Positions 8,537-17,567 are shown, numbered from the stretch's first letter. The stretch is 64,000 nucleotides of DNA from Cryobacterium tagatosivorans (GCF_004402215.1 NZ_SOEZ01000070.1:16479-80478); one strand, 5' to 3'. Translations and numbers: made by a program. The notes: generated by a model from the letters alone, not told the origin.

Positions 8537-9141
8537 TGGGGAACTTCTCGATCCTCACAGTCTGCTCAGGAAACATCTGCCGTTCGCCGCTGGCCGAACG
8601 GCTGCTCGTAGCAGGGCTGGCTCAGTGGCCCCAGGTCTCGGTTTCCAGCGCCGGCACCATCGGCATGACCGGGCACCCAATGACCGACCAGGCCGCCGCC
8701 CTCGCGCGGCAGTTCGGCGGGGACCCGACGGGCCACGCAGCCCGGGAACTCACCGCGCAACAGCTCACCGACGCCGACCTCGTCTTCGCCATGTCCCGTG
8801 AGCACCGCCGTGCAATCGCCGAGCTCGCGCCGCGCGCCATCCGATACACGTTCACCATTCGCGAGTTCGCCCGTCTGATCAGCGGGGTGACCGACCTGGA
8901 TCTGGACGACACGGCCGGCTTGCCCGCCGACGACATCGCAGGAAGGTTTGCCTCCCTGCTTGAGGTGGCCGCCTCCCAGCGCGGGATCGTCGCACCCGCC
9001 CTGTCTGCCGATGACGATGACGTTGTCGACCCGTACCGCCGAAGCGACGAGACCTATGCCGAGTCCGCTCGGCAGCTGGTTCCCGCCGTCGATGCTGTCG
9101 TGTCGCTGTTCCAGCGTGCCGCGACGGTGACCCGCAGCTAG
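8536..9141 (+). CDS. Low-molecular-weight protein-tyrosine phosphatase
   Basis: 201 aa; ATG 8536 overlaps the kinase stop by one base, so the two are translationally coupled. The P-loop CSGNICRS carries nucleophile Cys10 and Arg16; VVDPYRRSDETY near residue 160 supplies the general-acid Asp of the DPY(R) motif. It should dephosphorylate the Tyr cluster of the upstream BY-kinase, the standard Wzc/Wzb-type pairing. It is longer than the ~150-aa enzymes of proteobacteria because of inserts around residues 100-155, as seen in some actinobacterial homologues. Confidence 0.9.
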   Translation: MGNFSILTVCSGNICRSPLAERLLVAGLAQWPQVSVSSAGTIGMTGHPMTDQAAALARQFGGDPTGHAARELTAQQLTDADLVFAMSREHRRAIAELAPRAIRYTFTIREFARLISGVTDLDLDDTAGLPADDIAGRFASLLEVAASQRGIVAPALSADDDDVVDPYRRSDETYAESARQLVPAVDAVVSLFQRAATVTRS

Positions 9142-9149
9142 GCGACGCC

Positions 9150-10106
9150 ATGGGGCCGTTTAGGAAGAGGGGTCGCAACAGCCGTAACCGCCGTGCTCTC
9201 ATGCTGGTCGGGCTCGTTGTTTTCGTCCTTTTCGACATCGCCCTGGTCGCCTTCGCGCTGGGAGGCCCGCTCAAGCCTGCCTCGGTCGACGCCAACCCGA
9301 CGGCGGTCGAGAATGTCGAGACCACGCCCACGCCACCCCCGGCGGTCGAGCCTGTCGAGACCCCCGTCGCCGCCGCAGTGCCCCCCACCCGCATCCTCTC
9401 CGCCCTCGACGGGACAACCGCCTGGCGGGCCAGCACCGCATCGTGCCCCAGGTCGCAGGCCAACCCCGAGCTGACCACCGACTCCGGGGCCACCTGGGAG
9501 AGGTCCAACGCGTCGATCAACACCGGCGCCTCGTCCATCCTTTCGATCAACGCCATCAGCGACTCACAGGCGTCAATGGTGACCCTGGCAGCAGACGGTT
9601 GTGCGCCTCAGCTCATCGGTACTTTCGTAGCCGGCGCCGAATGGGCGGACTTTCCTGACCGCCTCAGCGGCAACTGGTACGTCGACCCGTCCGACCGCGC
9701 CACCGTGCACAGTCCCGCCGGTTCCTTCAAGGCGCCCTGCGCGTCGGTCATCGCGCTCGCGCCCCGGACCGACGCCGACGCCGGCGTACTCTGCGCCGAC
9801 GGCACAATCGCACGCACGAGCGACGGCGCAGCGGGCTGGGGCAAGTCGATTTCGCTTCCTGGCGCCGTCAATCTGGCTGTCTCGGGTGACGGGTACATCG
9901 TCGCAGCGGCGGGCCAGAAGGGATGCGCGGGCGTTCAGGTGCTGTCCACCTCGGAGGCCCTGGACGGATCGCTGACCGCGGACGGGTGCCGCGAAGTGAC
10001 GTTCAAGCCGGGAGCAGTCGCGCTGTCCAGCGCTGAGGGGGTCGTGTGGCTCTGGGCGGGGGATACGTTCGCGCAATCCTCCGATGGGGGCGCCACATGG
10101 GGCTAG
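9150..10106 (+). CDS. Single-pass membrane protein with YCF48/BNR-like beta-propeller fragment
   Basis: 318 aa. A basic N-terminus and one hydrophobic segment (LMLVGLVVFVLFDIALVAFA, ~17-36) anchor a large outside domain. A Pro/Thr/Val/Glu-rich linker holds VENVET and VEPVETPV, encoded by two copies of a dispersed 19-bp repeat. The domain has repeated sequences of the type TSDGAAGWGKS and SSDGGATWG, typical of BNR/sialidase or YCF48-like propeller blades, and several Cys. It lies between phosphatase and sugar transferase and overlaps the latter by 10 bases, so it is co-translated with EPS genes. Role unknown; glycan binding or assembly scaffold is a guess. Confidence 0.6.
   Translation: MGPFRKRGRNSRNRRALMLVGLVVFVLFDIALVAFALGGPLKPASVDANPTAVENVETTPTPPPAVEPVETPVAAAVPPTRILSALDGTTAWRASTASCPRSQANPELTTDSGATWERSNASINTGASSILSINAISDSQASMVTLAADGCAPQLIGTFVAGAEWADFPDRLSGNWYVDPSDRATVHSPAGSFKAPCASVIALAPRTDADAGVLCADGTIARTSDGAAGWGKSISLPGAVNLAVSGDGYIVAAAGQKGCAGVQVLSTSEALDGSLTADGCREVTFKPGAVALSSAEGVVWLWAGDTFAQSSDGGATWG
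9305..9323 (+). repeat. Dispersed GGTCGAG-type repeat, copy 1
   Basis: GGTCGAGAATGTCGAGACC, inside the linker of the beta-propeller gene. It differs from the copies at 9344 and 27621 only in the central bases. The GGTCGAGNNTGTCGAGACC pattern is one I recall as abundant in Microbacteriaceae genomes. Confidence 0.65.
9344..9362 (+). repeat. Dispersed GGTCGAG-type repeat, copy 2
   Basis: GGTCGAGCCTGTCGAGACC, 39 bases downstream of copy 1 and in the same codon phase, so both encode VE(N/P)VET. This points to spread or duplication of the repeat within a tolerant linker region. Confidence 0.7.
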
Positions 10107-11545
10107 ACGGTAACGTTCCCTCTTGGCAGCGTGATTACGCCCGCCGACTCTTCTTCGCCGACTTCGCAGCCGTTGCGGCTGCCATTTTCGGCAGCCAGAT
10201 CCTGTGGTTCGGGTCTCGCCGAGCCGACTTGCGCGTTCCAATCGAGCGTGTCGCAGACTTCACCGTGGAATATACCTTGGTGTCAGCGGCCCTCGTCGTG
10301 CTCTGGATGCTTGCGTTGGGATTTTACGCAACGCGGGACCGTAAGATCATCGGGTCCGGCAGCATTGAGTACCGCCGCATCGTGGACGCAACTATGCGGT
10401 TGTTTGGGATGGCCGCCATCATGGTATTCGTTTTCAAGCTCGACCTGGCTCGCGGATACTTCTTGACCGCGCTCCCTGCCGGTTTGCTCCTTATCCTGGT
10501 AGGTCGGTGGCTGTGCCGTCAGTGGCTCATCGGGCGCCGCGCCCAAGGGCAATACGTGCACCGTGCCCTTGTGGTGGGGGAGAGGGTCAAGAGCACGCAT
10601 GTTGCCGAGAGCATCCAGCGCGACCCAGCCGCTGGTCTCTACGTCGTGGGGGCGCTCACCGAAAACGGCACCATCAAGCATGACCTCATAGAGAGGGTTC
10701 CCGTGCTTGGCGATTTCACCGAAGTCCTTGCTGCTATCGAGCAGCTTCAGGTCGACACGGTTATCTTCACGGGCGCCGATAATTTTGGGCCGCGGCGGAT
10801 GAGGGAACTGGGCTGGGAGCTCGAGTCGCGAAAGATTGACCTGATCATGGCCCCGGCCCTCACGGATATCGCCGGCCCGCGTATCCATGCCCGTCCGGTG
10901 GCAGGGCTGCCACTCATCCAGGTAGAGTTTCCGACGTTTGAGGGAGCCAAACACGGGGCAAAGCGAGCCTTCGACGTGATCGCCTCTGGCATGGGCCTCG
11001 TTCTTCTGAGCCCAGTTCTCCTGGGGATCGTCATTGCCATCCGGCGCGACAGTGACGGCCCCGCCCTATTCCGCCAGGACCGGGTCGGTCTCAATGGCGA
11101 GGGCTTCCGCATGATCAAGTTCCGCTCGATGGTCGCGGATGCCGAGGCGCAACTCCCCAGTCTGCTCGACCAGTCCGACGGAAACGGCATGCTCTTCAAA
11201 CTGAAGGCGGACCCAAGAGTGACGAAGGTCGGCAGTGTCCTGCGCCGGTACAGTCTTGACGAACTTCCTCAATTGGTGAATGTCTTTCTTGGCGATATGG
11301 CTCTCGTGGGCCCTCGCCCGCCTCTCGTCAGCGAGGTTGAGGAATACGACGGCTGGGCGCAGCGCCGCCTCCTGGTGAAGCCGGGAATCACGGGCCTTTG
11401 GCAAGTAAGCGGGAGATCTGACCTCTCCTGGGAGGACAGTATCCGGCTCGACCTGTACTACGTCGAAAATTGGTCGCCGACCGGTGACGTGATCATTCTC
11501 TATCGGACGATTCGCGCTATCCTGCGGCCCGCAGGCGCGTATTGA
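10097..11545 (+). CDS. Polyprenyl-phosphate sugar-1-phosphate transferase (initiating EPS glycosyltransferase)
   Basis: 482 aa from ATG 10097 (GGGGG run just upstream; overlaps the previous gene by 10 bases). Four or five N-terminal membrane segments and a CoA-binding-like middle domain (ALVVGERVKS ... VLGDFTEV) precede the catalytic bacterial sugar-transferase domain from ~290: FDVIASGMGL membrane dip, FRMIKFRSM, LRRYSLDELPQL and LVGPRPPL. This WbaP/CpsE-like architecture transfers a sugar phosphate (often Gal or Glc) to undecaprenyl phosphate, starting repeat-unit synthesis. The exact sugar cannot be read. Codon third positions are more A/T than in the preceding genes. Confidence 0.9.
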   Translation: MGLDGNVPSWQRDYARRLFFADFAAVAAAIFGSQILWFGSRRADLRVPIERVADFTVEYTLVSAALVVLWMLALGFYATRDRKIIGSGSIEYRRIVDATMRLFGMAAIMVFVFKLDLARGYFLTALPAGLLLILVGRWLCRQWLIGRRAQGQYVHRALVVGERVKSTHVAESIQRDPAAGLYVVGALTENGTIKHDLIERVPVLGDFTEVLAAIEQLQVDTVIFTGADNFGPRRMRELGWELESRKIDLIMAPALTDIAGPRIHARPVAGLPLIQVEFPTFEGAKHGAKRAFDVIASGMGLVLLSPVLLGIVIAIRRDSDGPALFRQDRVGLNGEGFRMIKFRSMVADAEAQLPSLLDQSDGNGMLFKLKADPRVTKVGSVLRRYSLDELPQLVNVFLGDMALVGPRPPLVSEVEEYDGWAQRRLLVKPGITGLWQVSGRSDLSWEDSIRLDLYYVENWSPTGDVIILYRTIRAILRPAGAY

Positions 11546-11589
11546 AGGACACGCCCAACCCTCGTGGATGTCAAGGGGATGGACGAAAG

Positions 11590-11620
11590 ATAGACTTGGT
11601 GTCTATTGGCGCGATGCGCC
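11590..11620 (+). promoter_or_regulatory. Two adjacent hairpins between sugar transferase and WecG-type gene
   Basis: ATAGAC-TTGGT-GTCTAT (11590-11606) is followed after one base by GGCGC-GAT-GCGCC (11608-11620). Both inverted repeats are perfect. They sit in the 84-base gap before the next gene. No T-run follows, so an RNA processing or partial-termination element is more likely than a plain terminator. Confidence 0.45.
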
Positions 11621-11629
11621 TGCAATTAA

Positions 11630-12424
11630 GTGGGTGCTGAGTTGAATTCGGGGATCAAGGAACTAGACCAGCGCGCCCAGCTTTCGCAATGGGTGGGTCC
11701 CGTTCAGTTCAGTTCGAGCAGCCCACAGGGAGCATGCGACCAGATCATTGCTCTGGCGCATGCGGGGCGTGGGCGTCACGTGCATCTGGCTAACGCCTAC
11801 ACCGTGGCTCTCGCCGATCAATCCGTGGACTATTGCGACATTCTTGCGGCGCCGGCAGTCAACTTCCCTGATGGCAAGCCAATTGGATGGATCTCGGCGC
11901 TCCGGCGACATGCCCCTAGGCTGCAACAAGTCCGTGGTCCGCAGCTCTTTCTCGACGTCTTCGATCAGGGCCGCGCGTCGGGCGTCAGGCACTTTCTCTT
12001 GGGATCAACACCGGAAGTATTAGCCGCGCTCGATCGCCAACTGAGGACGTTATTCCCGGGGATCGAGATTGCGGGCATAGAGAGTCCGCCCTTTCGTGCC
12101 CTGGCGAAAGCGGAATACTTGGATCAGGACGCTCGTATTCTAGCCAGTGGAGCCAACATAGTCTGGGTGGGGCTCGGGACGCCGAAACAGGATTTCGAGG
12201 CTGAGCGCCTCTCTCGCCAACTCCCGATTGTAGCCGTTGCCATAGGCGCGGCTTTTGACTTCGCCGCCGGCACGACCCGTCAGGCTCCCGCGTGGATGAC
12301 TCGAGTGGGCCTTGAGTGGTTTTTCCGACTGATGAGTGATCCGCGGCGCCTGTGGAAGCGATATTTCTTCGGGAATGCAAGATTCTTGAAAGCAGTGCTG
12401 TCGGCGCCTGCCGCGACGGACTAG
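11630..12424 (+). CDS. WecG/TagA/CpsF-family glycosyltransferase
   Basis: 264 aa. HLANAYTVALADQS and FPDGKPIGW near the N-terminus and GANIVWVGLGTPKQDFEAE near residue 180 are the conserved blocks of GT26 enzymes, which add the second sugar (for example ManNAc-type) to the lipid-linked first sugar on the cytoplasmic membrane face. The C-terminal segment is rich in aromatic and basic residues (LEWFFRLMSDPRRLWKRYFF), as expected for membrane attachment. GTG 11630 is chosen because conserved sequence begins soon after it; the ribosome site is weak. First gene of a run of overlapping EPS genes. Confidence 0.88.
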   Translation: MGAELNSGIKELDQRAQLSQWVGPVQFSSSSPQGACDQIIALAHAGRGRHVHLANAYTVALADQSVDYCDILAAPAVNFPDGKPIGWISALRRHAPRLQQVRGPQLFLDVFDQGRASGVRHFLLGSTPEVLAALDRQLRTLFPGIEIAGIESPPFRALAKAEYLDQDARILASGANIVWVGLGTPKQDFEAERLSRQLPIVAVAIGAAFDFAAGTTRQAPAWMTRVGLEWFFRLMSDPRRLWKRYFFGNARFLKAVLSAPAATD

Positions 12425-12502
12425 TTGACATGCGGCATCAAGGTGAGGCGCCCACTGTTGACCTCACCCTCGTCTATTGCGACGAAGGGGAGGTGGTTTG
12501 AA

Positions 12503-13060
12503 GTGTTGCGGCATTTAGGGAACATGGTTTTGCGGCGCCTCGCCGTTCGGGAAAACGTCGCAATTGGGTCCGGATTTCACGTGGGTCCTGGCTCCGTCGT
12601 GTGGGCGCCCCGGTCTCTGACGATCGGGAACGATGTGTACCTCGGCAAGAACGTGACCATTGAAATCGACGGGGAAATCGGTGACGGGGTCCTGGTTGCA
12701 AACCTTGTGGGGATTGTGGGCCGCACAGACCACGATCAGCTCGACCTTGGAGTAAGCATCCGACGGAGTAGATGGGTGGGTGACCACCCCGGTGAACTGA
12801 GCCAGCGAACGATCATCGGGTCCGATGTATGGATCGGATATGGCGCAATCATATTATCCGGGGTCACGATTGGTGACAGCTCAATCGTCGGATCCGGCGC
12901 CGTCGTTATCGGAGACATCCCAGCCAACTCTGTGGCCGTGGGCAATCCGGCGAGAGTGATAGGGCAGAGATTCGATCCCGACGAGCTCGCTCGACACTGG
13001 GACCAGCTGCGGGCGAGTGGTCACCGCCTTCTTAGCGGCCGACACGGGGCCGCGCATTGA
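12503..13060 (+). CDS. Left-handed beta-helix (hexapeptide) acyltransferase
   Basis: 185 aa from GTG 12503, with AGGGGAGG at 12486-12493 and 9-base spacing; the frame opens further upstream at TTG 12425 but without ribosome site or conservation. Hexapeptide turns (SLTIGNDVYLGKNVTIEID, then [15 protein letters not shown]) and the terminal [13 protein letters not shown] define a WcaF/NodL-like O-acetyltransferase; His in GRTDHDQ is a likely catalytic residue. It would acetylate a sugar of the repeat unit. The product is about two thirds identical by eye to that of 17016-17567. Its stop overlaps the next gene's TTG start. Confidence 0.85.
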   Translation: MLRHLGNMVLRRLAVRENVAIGSGFHVGPGSVVWAPRSLTIGNDVYLGKNVTIEIDGEIGDGVLVANLVGIVGRTDHDQLDLGVSIRRSRWVGDHPGELSQRTIIGSDVWIGYGAIILSGVTIGDSSIVGSGAVVIGDIPANSVAVGNPARVIGQRFDPDELARHWDQLRASGHRLLSGRHGAAH

Positions 13061-14184
13061 GAGTTGCGATTATCCACCCATGGTTTCCGCAATACCGTGT
13101 GGCGTTCTTCGAACTCCTCGTGCGGCAGGCGGCGGCAGAAGGCATCGAAGTCCACATCTACCACGGTGAAACCCCCCGCGAATGGCGAGCCCGCCGGGAC
13201 TCGAGCTCGTCGCCCCTGTTTCACCAGCTCGCGACGAGATTCCTCTCCATCCGCGGACGCGACTTGTCCCTCAAGAACCTCTCTCCTCTCTACGCACGGG
13301 GGCCATACGACCTGATCATTGTTGAACAAGCCGTCAGGAATATCGAAACCTATGGAATCGTCGCCAGACGCTTCAGGACTCCGGTCGCATTTTGGGGGCA
13401 TGGACGCACCTACACAGCACGTGTCGGGAGGGCTCAGGAAGCCGCCAAACAGTGGCTAACCCGCCGAGGAGTGTGGTTCTTTGCATACACAGAGGGCGGC
13501 GCGGACGCAGTCGAGGCCCAGGGCTTCCCGCGAACTCGAACAACGATTGTCCAGAATTCCATCGACACAACGGCCCTGAAACAGCAGATCGCGAATGTCG
13601 AGGCGCCTGAACTTGACGCCTTTATTGCGCAGCACGACCTCAAAGGGAAGACGGCTATTTTCGTGGGCGGATTGGACGAATCAAAGCGAATTCCGTTTCT
13701 TCTGAGTGCAGCAGGGATCGCTCATTCACAAGACGAGGACTTCCGTCTTTTGATCGCTGGCAGCGGTGCACATAGCGCATTGGTGGAACAGGCTGCCAGC
13801 GATCACAGCTGGGTTAGGTATCTCGGTCCAGCCTTTGGGCTTGAGAAGGCGCAAGCCATGGCAGCGTCGCAGATTATCGCGATGCCCGGGCGCGTGGGCC
13901 TCATTACGGTGGACGGATTCGCCGCTGGCTTGCCCGTCGTGACGACTGATTGGCCGTGGCATGCCCCGGAATTTGAATACCTTGTGCACGGGGAGAATGC
14001 CGTAATCTCTGGCAACAGCATAGAAGGATTTGCTGCTGACCTGATTGCAGTGCTGAACGATGATGAGCGACTCCGGGAGATGCGCGCCTCCTGCCTTCTG
14101 GCGAGTGAGCGTTTCACCGTAAGAGCAATGGTGCAGAACTTCGTCCGCGGATTACACCTTGCACTTGAGCGGAGCAGCGCATGA
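13057..14184 (+). CDS. GT4-type glycosyltransferase
   Basis: 375 aa, TTG start overlapping the previous TGA. RVAIIHPWFPQYRVAFFELL is the nucleotide-sugar transferase N-terminal Rossmann start; TAIFVGGLDESKRIPFLLSA and the C-terminal GLITVDGFAAGLPVVTTD (the GT4 EPFGxxxxEAxAxGxPV block with GLITVDG in place of the usual ExFG) mark a GT-B retaining enzyme. It would add an internal sugar of the EPS repeat in the cytoplasm. The unusual GLITVDGF variant hints at a divergent subfamily. Its end overlaps the next ATG (ATGA). Confidence 0.85.
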   Translation: MRVAIIHPWFPQYRVAFFELLVRQAAAEGIEVHIYHGETPREWRARRDSSSSPLFHQLATRFLSIRGRDLSLKNLSPLYARGPYDLIIVEQAVRNIETYGIVARRFRTPVAFWGHGRTYTARVGRAQEAAKQWLTRRGVWFFAYTEGGADAVEAQGFPRTRTTIVQNSIDTTALKQQIANVEAPELDAFIAQHDLKGKTAIFVGGLDESKRIPFLLSAAGIAHSQDEDFRLLIAGSGAHSALVEQAASDHSWVRYLGPAFGLEKAQAMAASQIIAMPGRVGLITVDGFAAGLPVVTTDWPWHAPEFEYLVHGENAVISGNSIEGFAADLIAVLNDDERLREMRASCLLASERFTVRAMVQNFVRGLHLALERSSA

Positions 14185-15035
14185 GATTTGAAGTTATCGT
14201 CGCATGCCACAACAGGAGAGAGCTCACCCTTCATGCCTTCGAGCGTGCGCAGATCGCAGCGAGTGAGGCGAAGATTGAGGTCGCATTCACCTTGTATGAC
14301 GATGGGTCTGTCGACGGGACCTCGGATGCCGTATCGGCTTCGCCACACGCGGTCCGAATCCTGCATGGTGATGGCACCGCCTTTTGGGCTCAGAGCATGG
14401 CTCTCGCAGAGGCTGCGGTGCTCGCGTCAAGCCCGTCGCAGCCAGGGACTTACCTCATTTGGCTCAACGACGACGTCATCCTGGATGGGAATGCATTTAG
14501 GACGCTGAGCCTTGCCATCGACGAGCACCCAAGCGCCGTGATTGTTGGTGCCATGCGCGATCTGTCCACTGGCGAAGTCACCTACTCTGGCATGCGCAGA
14601 AAGGGACGCCATCCACTCAGTTTTGAATTGGTGAAACCGAGTTCATTTTCGCAGCCCGTCGAGACGTTCAATGGGAATCTCGTGGCAGTGCCGTTGGGAA
14701 TTGCTCGCACGGTAGGGGGAATAGACGGCGGCTTTTCACACGCGCTCGCGGACATCGACTACGGGTTGAGATGCGGCCGGGCCGGCGTGCCAGTCCTCCT
14801 GGCCCCGGGAACCTTGGGGACCTGTTCTCGCAATGCCACGTCTCCGCGTGCCTCGGCCCTCGTCGAATGGCGCGCATTCACGGGGCCGAAAGGCGGCGGC
14901 AACTTCTCGTCCCAGAGGCGGATCCTTCGAAAGAGCAACCGGCGCACCTGGCTCGTCGTTGTCGCGATCAGTTACGGACTCTGGTGGGTCCGGAGGCTCT
15001 CCTCCGTCCGGCCCGTGTCGAGGCTTACGTCGTGA
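14181..15035 (+). CDS. GT2-family glycosyltransferase
   Basis: 284 aa. EVIVACHNRRELTLHAFER at the N-terminus, DDGSVDGTSD (~44) and the DXD-like WLNDDVILDG (~95) place it in the GT-A, inverting GT2 family, close to rhamnosyl/galactosyl transferases of EPS loci. A late ADIDYGLRCGRAGVPV block holds the acidic catalytic base region. A basic, weakly hydrophobic C-terminus (WLVVVAISYGLWWVRR) may attach it to the membrane. ATGA overlap upstream and GTGA overlap downstream show tight coupling. Sugar specificity is not readable. Confidence 0.85.
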   Translation: MRFEVIVACHNRRELTLHAFERAQIAASEAKIEVAFTLYDDGSVDGTSDAVSASPHAVRILHGDGTAFWAQSMALAEAAVLASSPSQPGTYLIWLNDDVILDGNAFRTLSLAIDEHPSAVIVGAMRDLSTGEVTYSGMRRKGRHPLSFELVKPSSFSQPVETFNGNLVAVPLGIARTVGGIDGGFSHALADIDYGLRCGRAGVPVLLAPGTLGTCSRNATSPRASALVEWRAFTGPKGGGNFSSQRRILRKSNRRTWLVVVAISYGLWWVRRLSSVRPVSRLTS

Positions 15036-16387
15036 GTTCTCTGTGGGACGGCATGCTCGGTGTTGGCGCCCTGGCCGGTTTGATTCTCTTCGTGGTTGCC
15101 GTGCGGCGTTGGCCGGTTGTCGGCGCGGTCGTCCTCGCGATCAATGTCTTGCTCGCTTGGGAATTTCCAAACGCGACCGCCTTAGCGGTAGTGGAGGGCA
15201 GGAGCATTTATTTCCTTGACGTTCTGGGGCTGGCTCTCCTTCTCGTAGGGCTTGCCGGCGTCAAGCAGTTGTTCAGGAACCTCGGATCTGTCGCCTGGCT
15301 GTGGCTAGCCTTTGGTCTGGTGCTCCTCGTATCACTAGCTCGTGGGCTGACGCAACTTGACCCGGGGGTGGCGGTAACCGAATTCAGATCCTTCTTTTAC
15401 AACTTCGCCACGATCACCTGGGCAATGACGCTCGCGTGGAACCCGGCTCGAACACGCGTGCTTGTCGAGAAGTTTGCGCTGGCCCTGGGCTGGGGGCTGG
15501 TGGTCGTCGGCGGCTATCACTTGGCTCGATACGGACTCGGCTCTGCGTCCGCCTTTGTCGATGCGAGTACCGGTCTGAACCAGACTTCACGCCCGCTGGT
15601 CTCAGGGCAGGCGCTGATCCTGCTTATCTGCGCGGTTGTCAGTCTGTGGCTCTGGGGGCGCGATCGGAGGAAATCGGTTCTGCTTAGTTCGATCGTGTTC
15701 CTTGCTGTGGTGGTGGTTGTCCAACAGCGCACCGTGTGGGGGGTGGCTATCGCCGTGGCAGCCGTGATTTTCGTCGTCAGCAAGTCGAACACCAAGAGTG
15801 CAATGGTCGTTTTCGGGATCGTCGCGGCGTGGGGTGTCGGACTTGTCCTGGCCACTGGCGCGGCGGGCGATCTCCTGGCCCAGCTTGAGGATTCTGCCAC
15901 AAATTTCGCCACGTATGACGCGCGCCTGACCAGCTGGGCCGACCTGATTGACCGCTCGATCTCGCACGGCTTCGAGCACGTCGCGTTCGGGGCGCCATTT
16001 GGGAGCGGCTATGGCCGCTTCGAGGGGGCCGGTCGTTGGGTGGAGTTCGCCCCACACAACTGGTACTTAACTGTATATCTGCGAGCCGGACTTCTGGGGT
16101 TCGCCCTGTTCGCGCTCTTCCTCATTCTCGTGCTGGTTAGGGCTCTGCGCACACGCGGGAACTCCGCAGCCATCGCGATCCTCGTCGCTTGCCTCGTCTA
16201 CGGGTGGAGTTACTCGTGGTTGTGGTACACGGGAGGCCTACTGGGCTGGGCAATATCGCGTTCAACTGGCAGAGGCGAGCTGCCTCCCCGTAGTCGACCG
16301 ACTCGACCGGCCGACCTGGTCCGACCGCCCCAGGGGCTTCCCCATAGGTACGAGCCACCGGGGTCAGTGCATGAAGGAGTACGATGA
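15032..16387 (+). CDS. O-antigen ligase/Wzy-like polymerase
   Basis: 451 aa from GTG 15032, which overlaps the TGA of the preceding gene; the frame extends upstream to 14771 but that part is out of phase with a real gene. At least ten hydrophobic segments, a large loop around residues 300-360 (LTSWADLIDRSISHGFEHV) and GSGYGRF...APHNWYLTVYLRAG, typical of the Wzy_C/O-antigen ligase family where PHN(x)xL(x)xxxxxG is conserved. It should polymerise lipid-linked repeat units outside the membrane. The C-terminal tail is basic and Pro-rich. Confidence 0.85.
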   Translation: MSSLWDGMLGVGALAGLILFVVAVRRWPVVGAVVLAINVLLAWEFPNATALAVVEGRSIYFLDVLGLALLLVGLAGVKQLFRNLGSVAWLWLAFGLVLLVSLARGLTQLDPGVAVTEFRSFFYNFATITWAMTLAWNPARTRVLVEKFALALGWGLVVVGGYHLARYGLGSASAFVDASTGLNQTSRPLVSGQALILLICAVVSLWLWGRDRRKSVLLSSIVFLAVVVVVQQRTVWGVAIAVAAVIFVVSKSNTKSAMVVFGIVAAWGVGLVLATGAAGDLLAQLEDSATNFATYDARLTSWADLIDRSISHGFEHVAFGAPFGSGYGRFEGAGRWVEFAPHNWYLTVYLRAGLLGFALFALFLILVLVRALRTRGNSAAIAILVACLVYGWSYSWLWYTGGLLGWAISRSTGRGELPPRSRPTRPADLVRPPQGLPHRYEPPGSVHEGVR

Positions 16388-16977
16388 GGCGTTTGAAGAC
16401 GGTCCTGCGCCGTATGGCGATGCTTCCCAGGCTGATCATTTTGCGGACGTCGGGCGTAAGCGTGGGCACAAATGTGCGCGTCTACGGGCGGGTGCGCATC
16501 CATCGAGCGGAGGGCAGCACGATATCGCTGGCCAGCAATGTTGTCCTGAACGCGGACGCGCGTCGCAACACATTGGAATCGAGAGGCCCAGTCATTCTGA
16601 AAACGCTGAGCCCCCATGCGCTGCTCAGCATCGGGAAGGACTCCGGTATGACGAGTGCCACCATAAGCTCGGCCAGTGAAATTTCAATTGGCGACCGGGT
16701 ACTCATCGGCGCCGGCGTATTGATTACGGATTCCGATCATCACGTCGTTCGACCGCCAACGGGCATGCACCGGAGATATCTGGGCTTCCCGCCCGTACGC
16801 GCTGGAGATCGCGTGCGAATCGCAGACGATGTGTTCATCGGGGCGCGTTCTATCGTTCTCAAGGGAGTGAGTATCGGCGCGCGGTCCGTGATCGGCGCAG
16901 GTTCTGTTGTCGTGAACGACATCCCGCCGGACGTGATCGCCGCCGGCAATCCATGCCGAGTCTTAGGGACCCTCTGA
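16384..16977 (+). CDS. Hexapeptide-repeat acyltransferase
   Basis: 197 aa, ATG overlapping the previous TGA. Hexapeptide turns begin near residue 25 ([16 protein letters not shown]) and end with [20 protein letters not shown] and [22 protein letters not shown] holds the probable catalytic His pair, as in maltose/galactoside and colanic-acid acetyltransferases. It is distinct in sequence from the pair at 12503 and 17016. An acetyl-CoA-dependent O-acetylation of the EPS repeat is the likely task. Confidence 0.85.
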   Translation: MRRLKTVLRRMAMLPRLIILRTSGVSVGTNVRVYGRVRIHRAEGSTISLASNVVLNADARRNTLESRGPVILKTLSPHALLSIGKDSGMTSATISSASEISIGDRVLIGAGVLITDSDHHVVRPPTGMHRRYLGFPPVRAGDRVRIADDVFIGARSIVLKGVSIGARSVIGAGSVVVNDIPPDVIAAGNPCRVLGTL

Positions 16978-17015
16978 GCCACTGCCAGGGGGACGATGAG
17001 TATGCAACCAAGGAG

Positions 17016-17567
17016 ATGAAAGCCGCCATGCTAAAGAAGCTGAAGGTCGCGTATTGGAGACGGCGCACGATTCGACAGAATGTAACTGTTGGCGACAGGT
17101 TTGTCTTTGGCACTGACTCAGTCGTGTGGGCTCCGCGTAGTCTCGATATCGGAAACAACGTGAGTCTGGGATCGAATGTTCGCATCGAGGTTGATGGCAA
17201 GATCGGCGATGACGTCTTGATCGCGAATGGCGTCGGGATCGTAGGGCGGGAGGACCATGACATGGGTCAAGTCGGGGTTTCCATTCGCGACTCACGGTGG
17301 GTCGGGCGTCACGCGGATGACATGAGCCATGAGACGATCGTAGGCTCGGATGTCTGGATCGGATACGCCGCGACTGTACTTTCGGGCGTAACGATCGGGG
17401 ACAGCAGCATCGTAGGTGCGGGCTCGGTTGTCACTAAGGACATCCCGGCAAACTCGATAGCGGTCGGCAACCCGGCACGCGTCATTGGCGCACGATTCGA
17501 CCAGGAATCCTTCACACGACACTGGGCCGCGCTTCACCAAGCCGGGATTGCTCGAATGACGCCCTGA
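17016..17567 (+). CDS. Left-handed beta-helix acyltransferase, paralogue of 12503-13060
   Basis: 183 aa if started at ATG 17016; ATG 17028 (MLKKLKV) is an equal candidate because AGGAG at 17011-17015 lies 12 bases before it and touches 17016 directly. [28 protein letters not shown] and [14 protein letters not shown] match its paralogue almost position by position. The two probably arose by duplication and may acetylate different residues of the repeat. It follows the third acyltransferase after 38 bases. Confidence 0.82.
   Translation: MKAAMLKKLKVAYWRRRTIRQNVTVGDRFVFGTDSVVWAPRSLDIGNNVSLGSNVRIEVDGKIGDDVLIANGVGIVGREDHDMGQVGVSIRDSRWVGRHADDMSHETIVGSDVWIGYAATVLSGVTIGDSSIVGAGSVVTKDIPANSIAVGNPARVIGARFDQESFTRHWAALHQAGIARMTP

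Noticed and set aside
14771..15031. N-terminal extension of the Wzy-like frame
   Set aside because: Overlaps the GT2 gene out of phase and is basic, unlike a membrane protein start; GTG 15032 gives the normal start.
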